Source of the DNA: Telmatospirillum siberiense
GTDB lineage: Bacteria; Pseudomonadota; Alphaproteobacteria; Rhodospirillales; Magnetospirillaceae
NCBI RefSeq assembly: GCF_002845745.1
Contig: NZ_PIUM01000032.1
Span: forward strand, 1 to 64,000
Direction of reading: 5' to 3'
DNA length: 64,000 bases
The position numbers were made by a program, and so were the translations under genes. A model generated the notes under the pieces. It was given only the letters and a program-made list of their open reading frames with translations, was not told the origin of the DNA and made no database searches. Below are positions 25,029 to 34,007 of the stretch, piece by piece (the stretch's first letter is position 1; the number at the start of each line of letters is the position of its first letter).

Positions 25029-26048
25029 ATGAGTCGTAGCGAAAAAGGACTGGACGACGTCTTGGTGGCCAAGGCCGTCGAGATATCGGAAATTCCCGTG
25101 ATCGATTTCTCTCCGTTTCTTCAAGGCAACGCGGCCGATCGGCAAGCCGTGGCGGCGGCGTTGGCCGAGGCTTGCGAGCGCATAGGGTTCTTCTATCTGG
25201 TCGGCCACGGGGTGCCGGAAAGTCTGCGCAGCGCCATTTTCGAGCAGTCCGCGGCTTTCTTTCATTTGCCTCTGGAGCGGCGACGGCAGGCCGCGGCGAC
25301 GCCGGACTGGTATCGGGGATGGATCGCTTCGCAACCCGGCGAGACGCTGAGCCGCGACAGCCGCGTCTTCGAGCAATATCGCATTCAGGCGGATCTGCCG
25401 GCCGACGATCCCGATGTCGCCTCGGGCAGCGTTTTCTACAAGCCCAATCGCTGGCCGGCCGATCTGCCCGATTTCGGGACGGTCTGCAACCGCTATTACC
25501 GGGCCATGCTGGAGCTGTCCCGGCAGTTGCTGCACGCCTTCGCCCTCGGCATCGGCCTGCCGGAAGACCGCTTCGACGCCTATTTCGACAAGCCCTTGTG
25601 CCAATTGAGCATGATGTATTACCCCAGCCTTCCCGGCGATGCCGATCCCGAAGTGACCAACACCGTCTCCCATACCGACGAGGGGCCGCTGACCATCCTG
25701 GCGCAAGGCGAGGTCAGCGGTCTTGAGGTGAAGCGTCGGGACGGCACCTGGATCGCCGCTCCGCCGATCCCCGGGGCCTACACCATCAATGTCGGCGACA
25801 TGATGATGTGGTGGTCGAACGGCCGTTATTTGTCCAATTATCATCGCGTGCGCAACAAATCGCGAACCGAGCGTTTCTCGGTTCCGTTCTTCCTCAATCC
25901 CGACCACGACGCGACTATCGCGCCCCTGCCGGAATTCGTGCGCGAGGACGGCGGCGCGCATTACCCGCCGGTGCATGTGGCGACCCATTTGTCGCGTTTC
26001 TACGCGACCTTCAAATATGAGCCGTCCGGCACGGATGCGCCGGCCTGA
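25029..26048 (+). CDS. isopenicillin N synthase-family 2-oxoglutarate/Fe(II) oxygenase
   Basis: Non-heme iron oxygenase, 339 aa. The iron ligands are H215 and D217 (SHTDEGPLTIL) and H272 (LSNYHRVRN), with the RxS co-substrate pair R282/S284. The N-terminal DIOX_N domain begins IPVIDFSPFL and contains CERIGFFYLVGHGVP. A GAGGAGG ribosome site lies 8 bp before the ATG. It is the first gene of the operon with hyuA, hyuB, the propeller-amidohydrolase and the COG0523 gene. It probably oxidises the substrate before ring hydrolysis. Confidence 0.92.
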   Translation: MSRSEKGLDDVLVAKAVEISEIPVIDFSPFLQGNAADRQAVAAALAEACERIGFFYLVGHGVPESLRSAIFEQSAAFFHLPLERRRQAAATPDWYRGWIASQPGETLSRDSRVFEQYRIQADLPADDPDVASGSVFYKPNRWPADLPDFGTVCNRYYRAMLELSRQLLHAFALGIGLPEDRFDAYFDKPLCQLSMMYYPSLPGDADPEVTNTVSHTDEGPLTILAQGEVSGLEVKRRDGTWIAAPPIPGAYTINVGDMMMWWSNGRYLSNYHRVRNKSRTERFSVPFFLNPDHDATIAPLPEFVREDGGAHYPPVHVATHLSRFYATFKYEPSGTDAPA

Positions 26049-26094
26049 TCTTTCAGACCACTTCCTGCCGCCGATAACCGAGGAGACCGCAGAC

Positions 26095-28194
26095 GTGACG
26101 AAGGGTGGCGCATTAGCCCGTATTGGAGCCGATATCGGAGGGACTTTCACCGACGTGGTGCTGGAAACGCCTGATCGACGCCACACCACGAAGGTTTTGA
26201 CCACCCATGACGCGCCCGAGCGAGCCTTGCTCGACGGCATCGCGATCCTGCTGGCCCAGGCGAACCTGCGGCCCGAGGATGTCGGCTTGATCGTCCATGG
26301 GACGACTCTCGCCACCAACGCCCTGATCGAACGCCGGGGCGTGCGGACCGGTCTGCTGACCACCGAAGGCTTTCGCGACGTGCTCGATCTGGGGAGCGAA
26401 AGCCGCTTCGATCAATACGACATCACCATGGACAAGCCGTCACCGCTGGTATCGCGGGGCCTGCGGCGGACGGTTCCCGAACGCATCGCCGCCGACGGCG
26501 GCGTCCTGTTGCCGCTCGATCCGTCGGCGGTTCGTTCCGCCGCCGATTTTTTTGCCGCCGAAGGTGTGGAAAGCGTCGCCATCGCCTTCCTGCACAGCTA
26601 TGTCAATCCTGGGCACGAGCGGATGGCGGCCGACATTCTGCGCGAGAAAATGCCGGATCTCAGCATTTCCCTGTCCTGCGAGGTTTCGCCGGAAATGCGG
26701 GAATATGAGAGATTCTCGACGACCGCCGCCAATGCCTATGTGCAGCCGATCGTCGCCCGCTATCTGGCCAGGCTCGATGATGCGCTGCATGACCTGGGCT
26801 TTCGCTGCCCGCTTTACCTGATGCTGTCCTCGGGTGGTTTGACCACCGTCGATACCGCGGTACGCTTTCCCGTACGGCTGGTCGAATCGGGCCCGGCCGG
26901 CGGGGCGATCTTCGCCGCCGCCATCGCCGCCGAACGGCAGATCGACAAGATGCTCGCCTTCGACATGGGAGGGACCACGGCGAAAATCTGTTTCATCGAT
27001 CACGGCAAGCCGCAAACCTCCCATAGTTTCGAGGTCGCGCGCATGCACCGCTTTCGCAAGGGAAGCGGTCTGCCGTTGCGCATTCCGGTGGTCGAGATGG
27101 TGGAAATCGGCGCTGGCGGGGGATCGATCGCCCGGCGCGACGCTCTCGGGCGGATCGTCGTCGGTCCGCGCAGCGCGGGATCCGAGCCGGGGCCGGCCTG
27201 TTACGGCCGTGGCGGCGGCAATCCGACGGTGACCGATGCCGATCTGCTTTTGGGCCGGATCGATCCGACGGCCTTTGCCGGGGGCTTGATGACGCTGGAT
27301 CGCTCGCGGGCCGAAACCGTCGTCGGCGGCTTGGGGAATGCCGGGGCCGACAGCCGCATCCCGGCTTTGGGGATCAGCGAGATCGTCGACGAGACGATGG
27401 CCAGCGCGGCGCGGGTGCATGCGGTGGAACAGGGGACGGCCGTCGATCAGCGCACGATGGTGGCCTTTGGTGGCGCGGCGCCCTTGCATGCGGCGCGCGT
27501 CGCCGAAAAGCTGGGTATTTCGCAGGTCATCATTCCACGGAGCGCCGGTGTGGGCTCCGCGGTCGGCTTCCTGCTGGCCCCCATCGCCTATGAGGTGGCC
27601 CGGAGCTTTCATCAATGCGTCGGACAGATCGAAATCGACGCCTTGAACGGATTGCTCGCCGCCATGTCGGAGGAGGCGCACGACCTGGTGAGCCGTGGGG
27701 CGCCCGGCGTGCCGCGGTCGGAAACACGGATCGCCTACGCGCGTTATCGGGGCCAAGGTTACGAAATTCCGATCGCCGTTCCGGCGCGGCCTTTGGACAG
27801 GGCGGACGAAGTCGTGCTTCGGGACCGCTTCGAAGCGACCTATCGCGCTCAATACGGTTCCGTCATCGCCGGGTTGGATATTGAAATTCTTACCTGGCGC
27901 GTTTCGGTTTCGGCACGGCGGACCACGGCCCGTTCCAGCGCCGCTCCCGTCGAGCCGAGGGCTTTCGAGGTAACGCTCCGCCATTCCGTCCTCGATCCGG
28001 CGAGCGGGCGCACCATGGCGTTCGCCGTGGTGCGGCGGGACGACTTGCACCCGGGCGATCATTTGGCCGGGCCGGCGCTCGTCGTCGAGGACGAGACCAC
28101 CACCGTCGTTTCGCCGGCTTTCGATCTCGACGTCGACGGTCACGGTTGTCTGGTGCTGAGCCTTCGGGCCGGTGGGAAGGGAGAAGAACCATGA
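26095..28194 (+). CDS. hyuA: hydantoinase/5-oxoprolinase subunit A
   Basis: ATP-dependent cyclic-amide hydrolase subunit, 699 aa, from a GTG at 26095 that has GAGGAGA eight bases upstream; an in-frame ATG further upstream overlaps the oxygenase gene. The N-terminal GADIGGTFTDVVLE is the actin-like ATPase motif of HyuA, with HGTTLATNALIERRG and FDMGGTTAKICF as further nucleotide-fold landmarks. It works with HyuB to open hydantoin, N-methylhydantoin or 5-oxoproline rings at the cost of ATP. It overlaps hyuB by four bases. Which ring is cleaved cannot be decided from sequence. Confidence 0.92.
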   Translation: MTKGGALARIGADIGGTFTDVVLETPDRRHTTKVLTTHDAPERALLDGIAILLAQANLRPEDVGLIVHGTTLATNALIERRGVRTGLLTTEGFRDVLDLGSESRFDQYDITMDKPSPLVSRGLRRTVPERIAADGGVLLPLDPSAVRSAADFFAAEGVESVAIAFLHSYVNPGHERMAADILREKMPDLSISLSCEVSPEMREYERFSTTAANAYVQPIVARYLARLDDALHDLGFRCPLYLMLSSGGLTTVDTAVRFPVRLVESGPAGGAIFAAAIAAERQIDKMLAFDMGGTTAKICFIDHGKPQTSHSFEVARMHRFRKGSGLPLRIPVVEMVEIGAGGGSIARRDALGRIVVGPRSAGSEPGPACYGRGGGNPTVTDADLLLGRIDPTAFAGGLMTLDRSRAETVVGGLGNAGADSRIPALGISEIVDETMASAARVHAVEQGTAVDQRTMVAFGGAAPLHAARVAEKLGISQVIIPRSAGVGSAVGFLLAPIAYEVARSFHQCVGQIEIDALNGLLAAMSEEAHDLVSRGAPGVPRSETRIAYARYRGQGYEIPIAVPARPLDRADEVVLRDRFEATYRAQYGSVIAGLDIEILTWRVSVSARRTTARSSAAPVEPRAFEVTLRHSVLDPASGRTMAFAVVRRDDLHPGDHLAGPALVVEDETTTVVSPAFDLDVDGHGCLVLSLRAGGKGEEP

Positions 28195-29903
28195 CCTCGG
28201 CGCTTTCCGACGTCCGTATGCAGGTGATGTGGGCAAGGCTGGTCTCGATCGTCGAGGAACAGGCGCAGACGCTCATGCGGACGGCTTTTTCGACGACGGT
28301 GCGCGACGCCGGCGATCTGTCGGCGGCGGTGTTCGATGTCCGGGGGCGTCTGGTCGCCGAGGCCGTCACCGGCACCCCCGGACATCTGAACTCCATGGCC
28401 GAGGGCGTCCGGCATTTTCTGGCGAAATTTCCCGCCGACGGCATGGAGGATGGGGATCATTACATCACCAATGATCCCTGGCTGACCGCCGGCCATCTGC
28501 ACGACATCACCGTCGTCAGTCCGGTGTTTCATCGGGGGCGCGTGGCGGCGCTGCTCGGCTGCTGCTGCCATCAGCTCGATATCGGAGGGCTGGGGCAGGG
28601 GCCGGACGGACGTTCCATCTACGAGGAGGGATTGCAGATCCCGATCCTCAAGCTGGCTTCGCGGGGAAAGATCAATGACGTCCTGATGGAACTCGTGCGT
28701 CAGAACGTCCGTACGCCGCTGCAGGTCGAGGGCGATGTGCTTTCCTACATCGCCAGCAACGATTCGGGGGCGCGGCGCCTGCGGGCGATGCTGGACGAAT
28801 TCCACCTGGAGACGCTGAGCGATATCGCGGACTACGTGATTACCCGTTCACAGGCGGCGACCGAGGCGGAAATCGCCAAATTGCCCCGGGGCACATGGCA
28901 TAATGAAATGGTCGTCGACGGTTACGACCGGCCGATCACCCTGCGGGCGGCACTGACCATCGGCGAGGGGGATATCCTGGTCGATTACCAGGGAACCGAC
29001 GCCGCCGTCCGGCACGGCATCAATGTGGTGCTGAATTACTGCAAGGCCTACACCTTTTTCGGCCTGAAATGCATCGTCTCGCCCGAGATTCCCAACAATG
29101 CCGGTGCCTTGGCTCCGTTCAAGGTGAGGGCGCCGGTGGGATCCATTCTCAATGTCGAGCGGCCCTGGCCCGTGGCGGCCCGCCATGTCATCGGCCAGAT
29201 GTTGCCCGACGTCGTCTTCGGCTGCTTGAGCCAGGCGTTGCCGGGTCGGGTTCCGGCCGAAGGATCATCCTGTCTGTGGAGCGTGCAGCTTCGCGCCAAG
29301 GCCGTGCCGGGAATGGAAGACCGCAACGGCCGGGCGTTCGAGACGGTTTTCTTCAACAGTGGGGGATCGGGAGCCCGGCAGTCGCAGGACGGCTTGTCGG
29401 CCACGGCTTTTCCGAGCGGTGTCCGCGCCATGCCGGTCGAGGTGACGGAAGCCGGCGCGCCCATCGTCATCTGGCGCAAGGAACTGCGGCCGGACAGCGG
29501 TGGGGCGGGGCGGACGCGGGGCGGCCTGGGGCAGATCGTCGAGGTCGGGTCCCGGTTGCAGCAGCCTTTCGAGGTTTTGGCGATGTTCGAGCGCGTCCGT
29601 TTCGCCGCCCGGGGGCGGGACGGCGGCGGCGGCGGGGCGCCGGGCGTGGTGCGCCTGGCCTCCGGAACTCCCTTGCGGGCCAAGGGATTGCAGGAAATTC
29701 CGGCCGGTGACCGGCTGGTTCTGGAATTGCCGGGCGGCGCCGGACTGGGGGCTCCCGGCGAGCGCGAGCGGGCGGCCGTCGACGAGGATATCAGGCAGGG
29801 TCTTCTTTCTCCGCAGACGGCGGAACGGGACTATGGCTGGAAAGCCGATGAGGGGGGCCCCCTTCGGACGGGAACGGCGGGGGACATGTCGAATGGATCG
29901 TGA
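28191..29903 (+). CDS. hyuB: hydantoinase/5-oxoprolinase subunit B
   Basis: HyuB partner subunit, 570 aa. Family landmarks are RTAFSTTVRDAGDLSAAVFD near the start, HYITNDPWLTAGHLHD (metal-site region) and VDYQGTDAA. The ATG at 28191 overlaps the hyuA stop; an earlier in-frame ATG is inside hyuA. The length is typical for stand-alone HyuB rather than a fused 5-oxoprolinase of about 1,200 aa. The last bases overlap the start of the next gene. Confidence 0.92.
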   Translation: MTSALSDVRMQVMWARLVSIVEEQAQTLMRTAFSTTVRDAGDLSAAVFDVRGRLVAEAVTGTPGHLNSMAEGVRHFLAKFPADGMEDGDHYITNDPWLTAGHLHDITVVSPVFHRGRVAALLGCCCHQLDIGGLGQGPDGRSIYEEGLQIPILKLASRGKINDVLMELVRQNVRTPLQVEGDVLSYIASNDSGARRLRAMLDEFHLETLSDIADYVITRSQAATEAEIAKLPRGTWHNEMVVDGYDRPITLRAALTIGEGDILVDYQGTDAAVRHGINVVLNYCKAYTFFGLKCIVSPEIPNNAGALAPFKVRAPVGSILNVERPWPVAARHVIGQMLPDVVFGCLSQALPGRVPAEGSSCLWSVQLRAKAVPGMEDRNGRAFETVFFNSGGSGARQSQDGLSATAFPSGVRAMPVEVTEAGAPIVIWRKELRPDSGGAGRTRGGLGQIVEVGSRLQQPFEVLAMFERVRFAARGRDGGGGGAPGVVRLASGTPLRAKGLQEIPAGDRLVLELPGGAGLGAPGERERAAVDEDIRQGLLSPQTAERDYGWKADEGGPLRTGTAGDMSNGS

Positions 29904-32900
29904 TGACATCGCGGATGAAGGGCCGGGGCTGACTCGTCGGGATTTCGTTGCGGCCGGCGGCGCGGCCGTCGCCTGGAGCCTGCTCGGCAAGGCCGGCGGC
30001 GCGGCCGCCGCTTCCATGCCCGCCCCGGGCGCCTCAGCCGGGCCGGCACCGAATCCGGTGAGCTTCGGCGACATCCCGGTGACGTTGCGGGAAGGCACCA
30101 ATGTCTCCATCGCCCTGTCTCCGGATGGCAAAACCATCGCCATGGATTTGCAGGGGATTCTTTGGCTCATGCCGGCAGAGGGGGGAGAAGCGCGGCAATT
30201 GACCGGCTATCTGGACGATATCGCCCGTCCCGACTGGTCGCCGGATGGCGGGATGATCGCCTTCCAATCCTACCGAGACGGCAATTTCCACATCTGGACG
30301 ATCAATTCCGACGGCAGCGGTCTCCTGCAGCGGACGAGCGGACTGTTCGACTGTCGCGAGCCCCGCTACGCCCCGGATGGCCGGCGCATTCTGTTTGCCT
30401 CGGATTGCGGCGGGAATTACGGGATTTATGTCCTCGATCTGAGGAGCGGCGACGTAACGGTGGTCGTCGATACGCCGCATGAGGACAGCGAGCCGGTTTT
30501 TTCGCCGGACGGACGGCGCGTGGCCTTCGTCAGCGGCGGACAGTTGATCGTGCTCGACGAGCAGGGCGCCCAGACGGTGGTTGCGCAAGGGGCTGTCAAT
30601 GCGCCGGCCTGGACCCCGGATGGGCGCGGGCTGGTCTATCGGGTGGCGTCGGGAACGCCGCGGGACATGCGGTCGAGCCGGCTTTACCGGTCCGGCGTGC
30701 CGATCACCGGAGAGGACGAGGACGTATTTCCCTTTCCGGTGTCCTGGCTGTCCGCCGACGAGATTTTTTATACCGCGGATGGCCGGATCAAGCGGCGCCA
30801 TTTGGCCGGCGGCGATGCGGCCCCGGTGCCTTTCACCGCGCGGGTGACCGTGGCCCACGCCGGCGACTATCCCCGCCGTCGCCGCGATTTCGATTCGGAA
30901 GCGCCCCGTCCGGTCAAGGGGATCTCATTCCCGGTGTTGTCGCCGGACGGCGGAAAAATCGCTTTCACCGCGCTGGGGCAGTTGTGGTGCCTCGACGTCG
31001 GGACGGCGCGACCGCGGCAGTTGACCGACGATTCCTACGCCAAGACCTATCCGGCGTGGTCGCCCGACGGCAAATGGCTTGCTTACTCCTGCGACCGTGG
31101 CGGCAAGCTGGATATCTGGCTGCGGGACCTCGCCTCCGGCGAAGAGCGCCAGTTGAGCCGTTCGCCCAGCGCCATGAAGCAAAGCAGTTGGTCCCCCGAT
31201 TCCACCCGGATCGCCTGCGCCAGCCAGGACGGCTATCTCTATGTGCTGGATGTCGCCAGCGGCGCCATGACGCGGCTTCTGCACCAGACGGTGTGGTCCG
31301 GGCGGGCCTCCTGGTCGAAGGCCGGCGACGTGATCGCCCTTGCCGCGGTGCAGCCCTATTCATCGCGCTATCGCGAAGGGGTGAACGCCATCCTGACCTG
31401 CGAACTGTCCAACGGCGAGACCGCATATCATTTACCCGGTCCGGGATTGTCGCTCGACGTCCGCAATGTGAACGGGCCGATCTGGTCGCCGGACGGCACC
31501 GCCATGGCCTTCACCATGAAGGGCACATTGTGGTCGATGCCTGTCGACCCCCGGGGGCGTCCCACCGGCGCGCCGCGACCGCTCAACGACGAGACGACGG
31601 ACTCCATCAGTTGGAGCGGGGACGGCGGCAAGATCCTCTATCTGTCGAACGGCAGCTTGCGTCTGTTGACGATGGCCGACGGTTCGATCGAAACCCTACC
31701 CCTGTCTTTCACCTGGGCGCTGGCCAAGCCGTCCGGCCTGCAGGTCGTTCATGCCGGGCGCATGTGGGATGGACGCGCCGAGGAAATGCGCAGCGATGTC
31801 GATATCCTGATCGAGGGCAACCGCATCGCCGCCGTCGAACCGCATCGGCCGGACCGGGGGGATGCGGCCTGGATCGACGCCGGTCGGCGCACCGTGATGC
31901 CGGGGCTGATCGACATGCACACCCATCGCGAAATGGGCAATCAGTTCGGCGACCGGGAGCCTCGCATTTTTTTGGCCTTCGGCGTGACGGCGACCCGCGG
32001 CCTGAGCGACAATCCCTATCTGGCCATCGAAAACAGGGAATCCGTCGATGCCGGCCGCCGCGTCGGCCCCAGGCATTTCGCCACCGGCGACGCCCTCGAC
32101 GGGTCGCGTGTCTTCTGGGACGGCATGCGGCCGATTTCCGACGACGGACAATTGGAACGGGAGCTTTCGAAAGCGGAAGCCCTCGAATACGATCTCTTGA
32201 AATGCTATGTCCGCTTGCCCCTTCGGCTCCAGAGGCGAGTCGTCGCCTTCGGCCATTCCATCGGTATCCCCGTCACCTCCCATTATCTGTTTCCCGCCGT
32301 CGCCTTCGGCGCCGACGGTCACGAGCATATGGGCGGCACCAGCCGGTTCGGGTTCTCGCGGACGGGGAGCAGTCTCGGGCGGATCTATCAGGACGTCCTG
32401 GCGATCGCCTCGGGCTGCAAAGGATTCCGCACGCCGACCCTGTTCGGGCTGGAGGGGATGCTGGGCGACTGGCCGGGACTGCTCGACGATCCCCGCCTGT
32501 CGGTGTTGTTTCCCGCCTGGGAACAGGCACCGCTGCGCAAGGCCGCCGCGGCCGGTCCCAGCAAGCCGGTGCCGATGGTCGCCCATCAGGTGGAGGGCGT
32601 GATGAGTTTGATGCGCGAGGGCGTCAAGATCGTCACCGGGACCGACTATCCGATCGTCGCCCCGGCCCTGTCCATGCATCTCAATCTACGCGCCATGGTC
32701 CGCTACGGGATGAGGCCGGTCGATGCCCTGCGGAGCGCGACCAGCGTGTCGGGCGATGTCCTGGGGCAGGGTATCGGGGCCATCGAGGCTGGAAAGCTCG
32801 CCGATATCATCGTCGTCGACGGCGATCCCTTGCGGGTCATCGATGACGCGGCGCGGGTGGAACAGGTGATGGTCAACGGCTTTCTGCACGATGTCGAGGG

Positions 32901-33075
32901 TCTGATCGCGCCGTTCCGCGGCAAGGATGCCGGGGCGGCGACGGAGACGCCGCAGCACGCCACCGCCGGACCGGCCGCTCAGGGCCCCTTGCGTTTGGCC
33001 TCGAAAAGCCGCCATTGGTGGCATGACGAACGATGGGTCGAGGAAGTCCGTCGATCCTGCTGTCTGCCGACGTGA
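29893..33075 (+). CDS. Tat-exported TolB-like beta-propeller/amidohydrolase fusion
   Basis: A 1,060-aa two-part enzyme. A Tat leader (LTRRDFVAAGG) is followed by at least eight PD40/TolB-type blades with the W/F-SPDG-x-IAF pattern (for example WSPDGGMIAFQS, YAPDGRRILFAS, WSPDGKWLAYSC). An amidohydrolase domain starts near residue 620, with HxH in GLIDMHTHREMG, a lysine in LLKCYVRLP, histidines in TSHYLFP and GHEHMGG, and Asp in TGTDYPIVAP. Proteins of this layout (PD40 plus amidohydrolase) are known but little studied. Export would put a hydrolysis step in the periplasm. The open frame runs far upstream inside hyuB; the ATG at 29893 overlapping that gene's end is chosen. Confidence 0.88.
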   Translation: MDRDDIADEGPGLTRRDFVAAGGAAVAWSLLGKAGGAAAASMPAPGASAGPAPNPVSFGDIPVTLREGTNVSIALSPDGKTIAMDLQGILWLMPAEGGEARQLTGYLDDIARPDWSPDGGMIAFQSYRDGNFHIWTINSDGSGLLQRTSGLFDCREPRYAPDGRRILFASDCGGNYGIYVLDLRSGDVTVVVDTPHEDSEPVFSPDGRRVAFVSGGQLIVLDEQGAQTVVAQGAVNAPAWTPDGRGLVYRVASGTPRDMRSSRLYRSGVPITGEDEDVFPFPVSWLSADEIFYTADGRIKRRHLAGGDAAPVPFTARVTVAHAGDYPRRRRDFDSEAPRPVKGISFPVLSPDGGKIAFTALGQLWCLDVGTARPRQLTDDSYAKTYPAWSPDGKWLAYSCDRGGKLDIWLRDLASGEERQLSRSPSAMKQSSWSPDSTRIACASQDGYLYVLDVASGAMTRLLHQTVWSGRASWSKAGDVIALAAVQPYSSRYREGVNAILTCELSNGETAYHLPGPGLSLDVRNVNGPIWSPDGTAMAFTMKGTLWSMPVDPRGRPTGAPRPLNDETTDSISWSGDGGKILYLSNGSLRLLTMADGSIETLPLSFTWALAKPSGLQVVHAGRMWDGRAEEMRSDVDILIEGNRIAAVEPHRPDRGDAAWIDAGRRTVMPGLIDMHTHREMGNQFGDREPRIFLAFGVTATRGLSDNPYLAIENRESVDAGRRVGPRHFATGDALDGSRVFWDGMRPISDDGQLERELSKAEALEYDLLKCYVRLPLRLQRRVVAFGHSIGIPVTSHYLFPAVAFGADGHEHMGGTSRFGFSRTGSSLGRIYQDVLAIASGCKGFRTPTLFGLEGMLGDWPGLLDDPRLSVLFPAWEQAPLRKAAAAGPSKPVPMVAHQVEGVMSLMREGVKIVTGTDYPIVAPALSMHLNLRAMVRYGMRPVDALRSATSVSGDVLGQGIGAIEAGKLADIIVVDGDPLRVIDDAARVEQVMVNGFLHDVEGLIAPFRGKDAGAATETPQHATAGPAAQGPLRLASKSRHWWHDERWVEEVRRSCCLPT

Positions 33076-33092
33076 CGAAAGGCATCGCGGCC

Positions 33093-34007
33093 ATGAGGGT
33101 TCATCTCATTTTCGGCTTTCTGGGGGCGGGCAAGACGACGCTTCTGCTCAATCTTCTGCGCAATCCCGATCCGAATGGTCCGACGGCCGTCATCGTCAAT
33201 GAATTCGGCGAGGCGGGAGTCGACGGCGCCATCCTGCGCGGCACCCATGTCGATGTGCTGGAATATGCCTCGGGTTGCTTTTGCTGTTCGCTGAAGGGGG
33301 CGTTGCTGGACGGATTGCGGGAGTTGCGTCAGGGGCGGCTGATCGTCCGCGTGTTCGTCGAGGCCAGCGGTGTCGCCCAGGCCGAGGAACTGATCGCTCC
33401 GCTGGCCGACGGCGCCGGGGCGCTGTCCTTCGCCGTCGGCCCGTCGATCGCCGTCTTCGATGCGGCGCGTTACGATCATCTTTCCGACATGCTGGGCGAA
33501 TTCCTTGATGGGCAGATCCGCCATGCCGACGTCGCTCTGCTCAACAAGATCGATCTCGTGCCGGCGGACGCGGCCGAGGAGATCCGGCGGAAGATCGCCG
33601 GGAAAATGTCGGGACGCCCGGTTTTCTGCGCGGTGCGGGGGGATGTCGATGCCGCTTTTCTGCTGGAGGCGGCGGCCGGCCGGGCGGCAGCCGGGGAAAA
33701 GCCCGGGCATGGCGTGCCCGCCGGGCTGGATGGCGTCTCCTCCGCCGTTCTTGCCGCCGGCTCCGATCTGAAGCGGCGGGCGGTGGAGGGGTTCTTCCGG
33801 CGTCTGCCGCCGTCGGTCTGGCGCGCCAAGGGGTTCCTGACCATCGAAGGGATCCCCATGCTGGCTCAATATGTGCCCGGGCAGCTGGAACTGACCCCCG
33901 CCGCCGCGCCCGATCATCGTCAATTGATCCTGATCGGGCGGGGAATGGATCAGGCGGCCATCGCCGGAAACTTCGCCGAGACCGCCCGTTCTTTCAGCCG
34001 CTTTTGA
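33093..34007 (+). CDS. CobW/COG0523-family GTPase metallochaperone
   Basis: G3E GTPase, 304 aa. Walker A is GFLGAGKTT (residues 8-16), the metal-binding CxCC is C62-F-C64-C65 in ASGCFCCSL, the guanine motif is NKID, and the C-terminal CobW domain is present (VWRAKGFLTIEG). Family members load or supply Zn, Co or Fe for partner enzymes. Located after three metal amidohydrolases and three iron oxygenases, it may serve one of them, as P47K does for nitrile hydratase. An upstream GTG (33072) lacks a ribosome site, so 33093 is preferred. The stop overlaps the convergent aldehyde dehydrogenase by 14 bp. Confidence 0.9.
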   Translation: MRVHLIFGFLGAGKTTLLLNLLRNPDPNGPTAVIVNEFGEAGVDGAILRGTHVDVLEYASGCFCCSLKGALLDGLRELRQGRLIVRVFVEASGVAQAEELIAPLADGAGALSFAVGPSIAVFDAARYDHLSDMLGEFLDGQIRHADVALLNKIDLVPADAAEEIRRKIAGKMSGRPVFCAVRGDVDAAFLLEAAAGRAAAGEKPGHGVPAGLDGVSSAVLAAGSDLKRRAVEGFFRRLPPSVWRAKGFLTIEGIPMLAQYVPGQLELTPAAAPDHRQLILIGRGMDQAAIAGNFAETARSFSRF

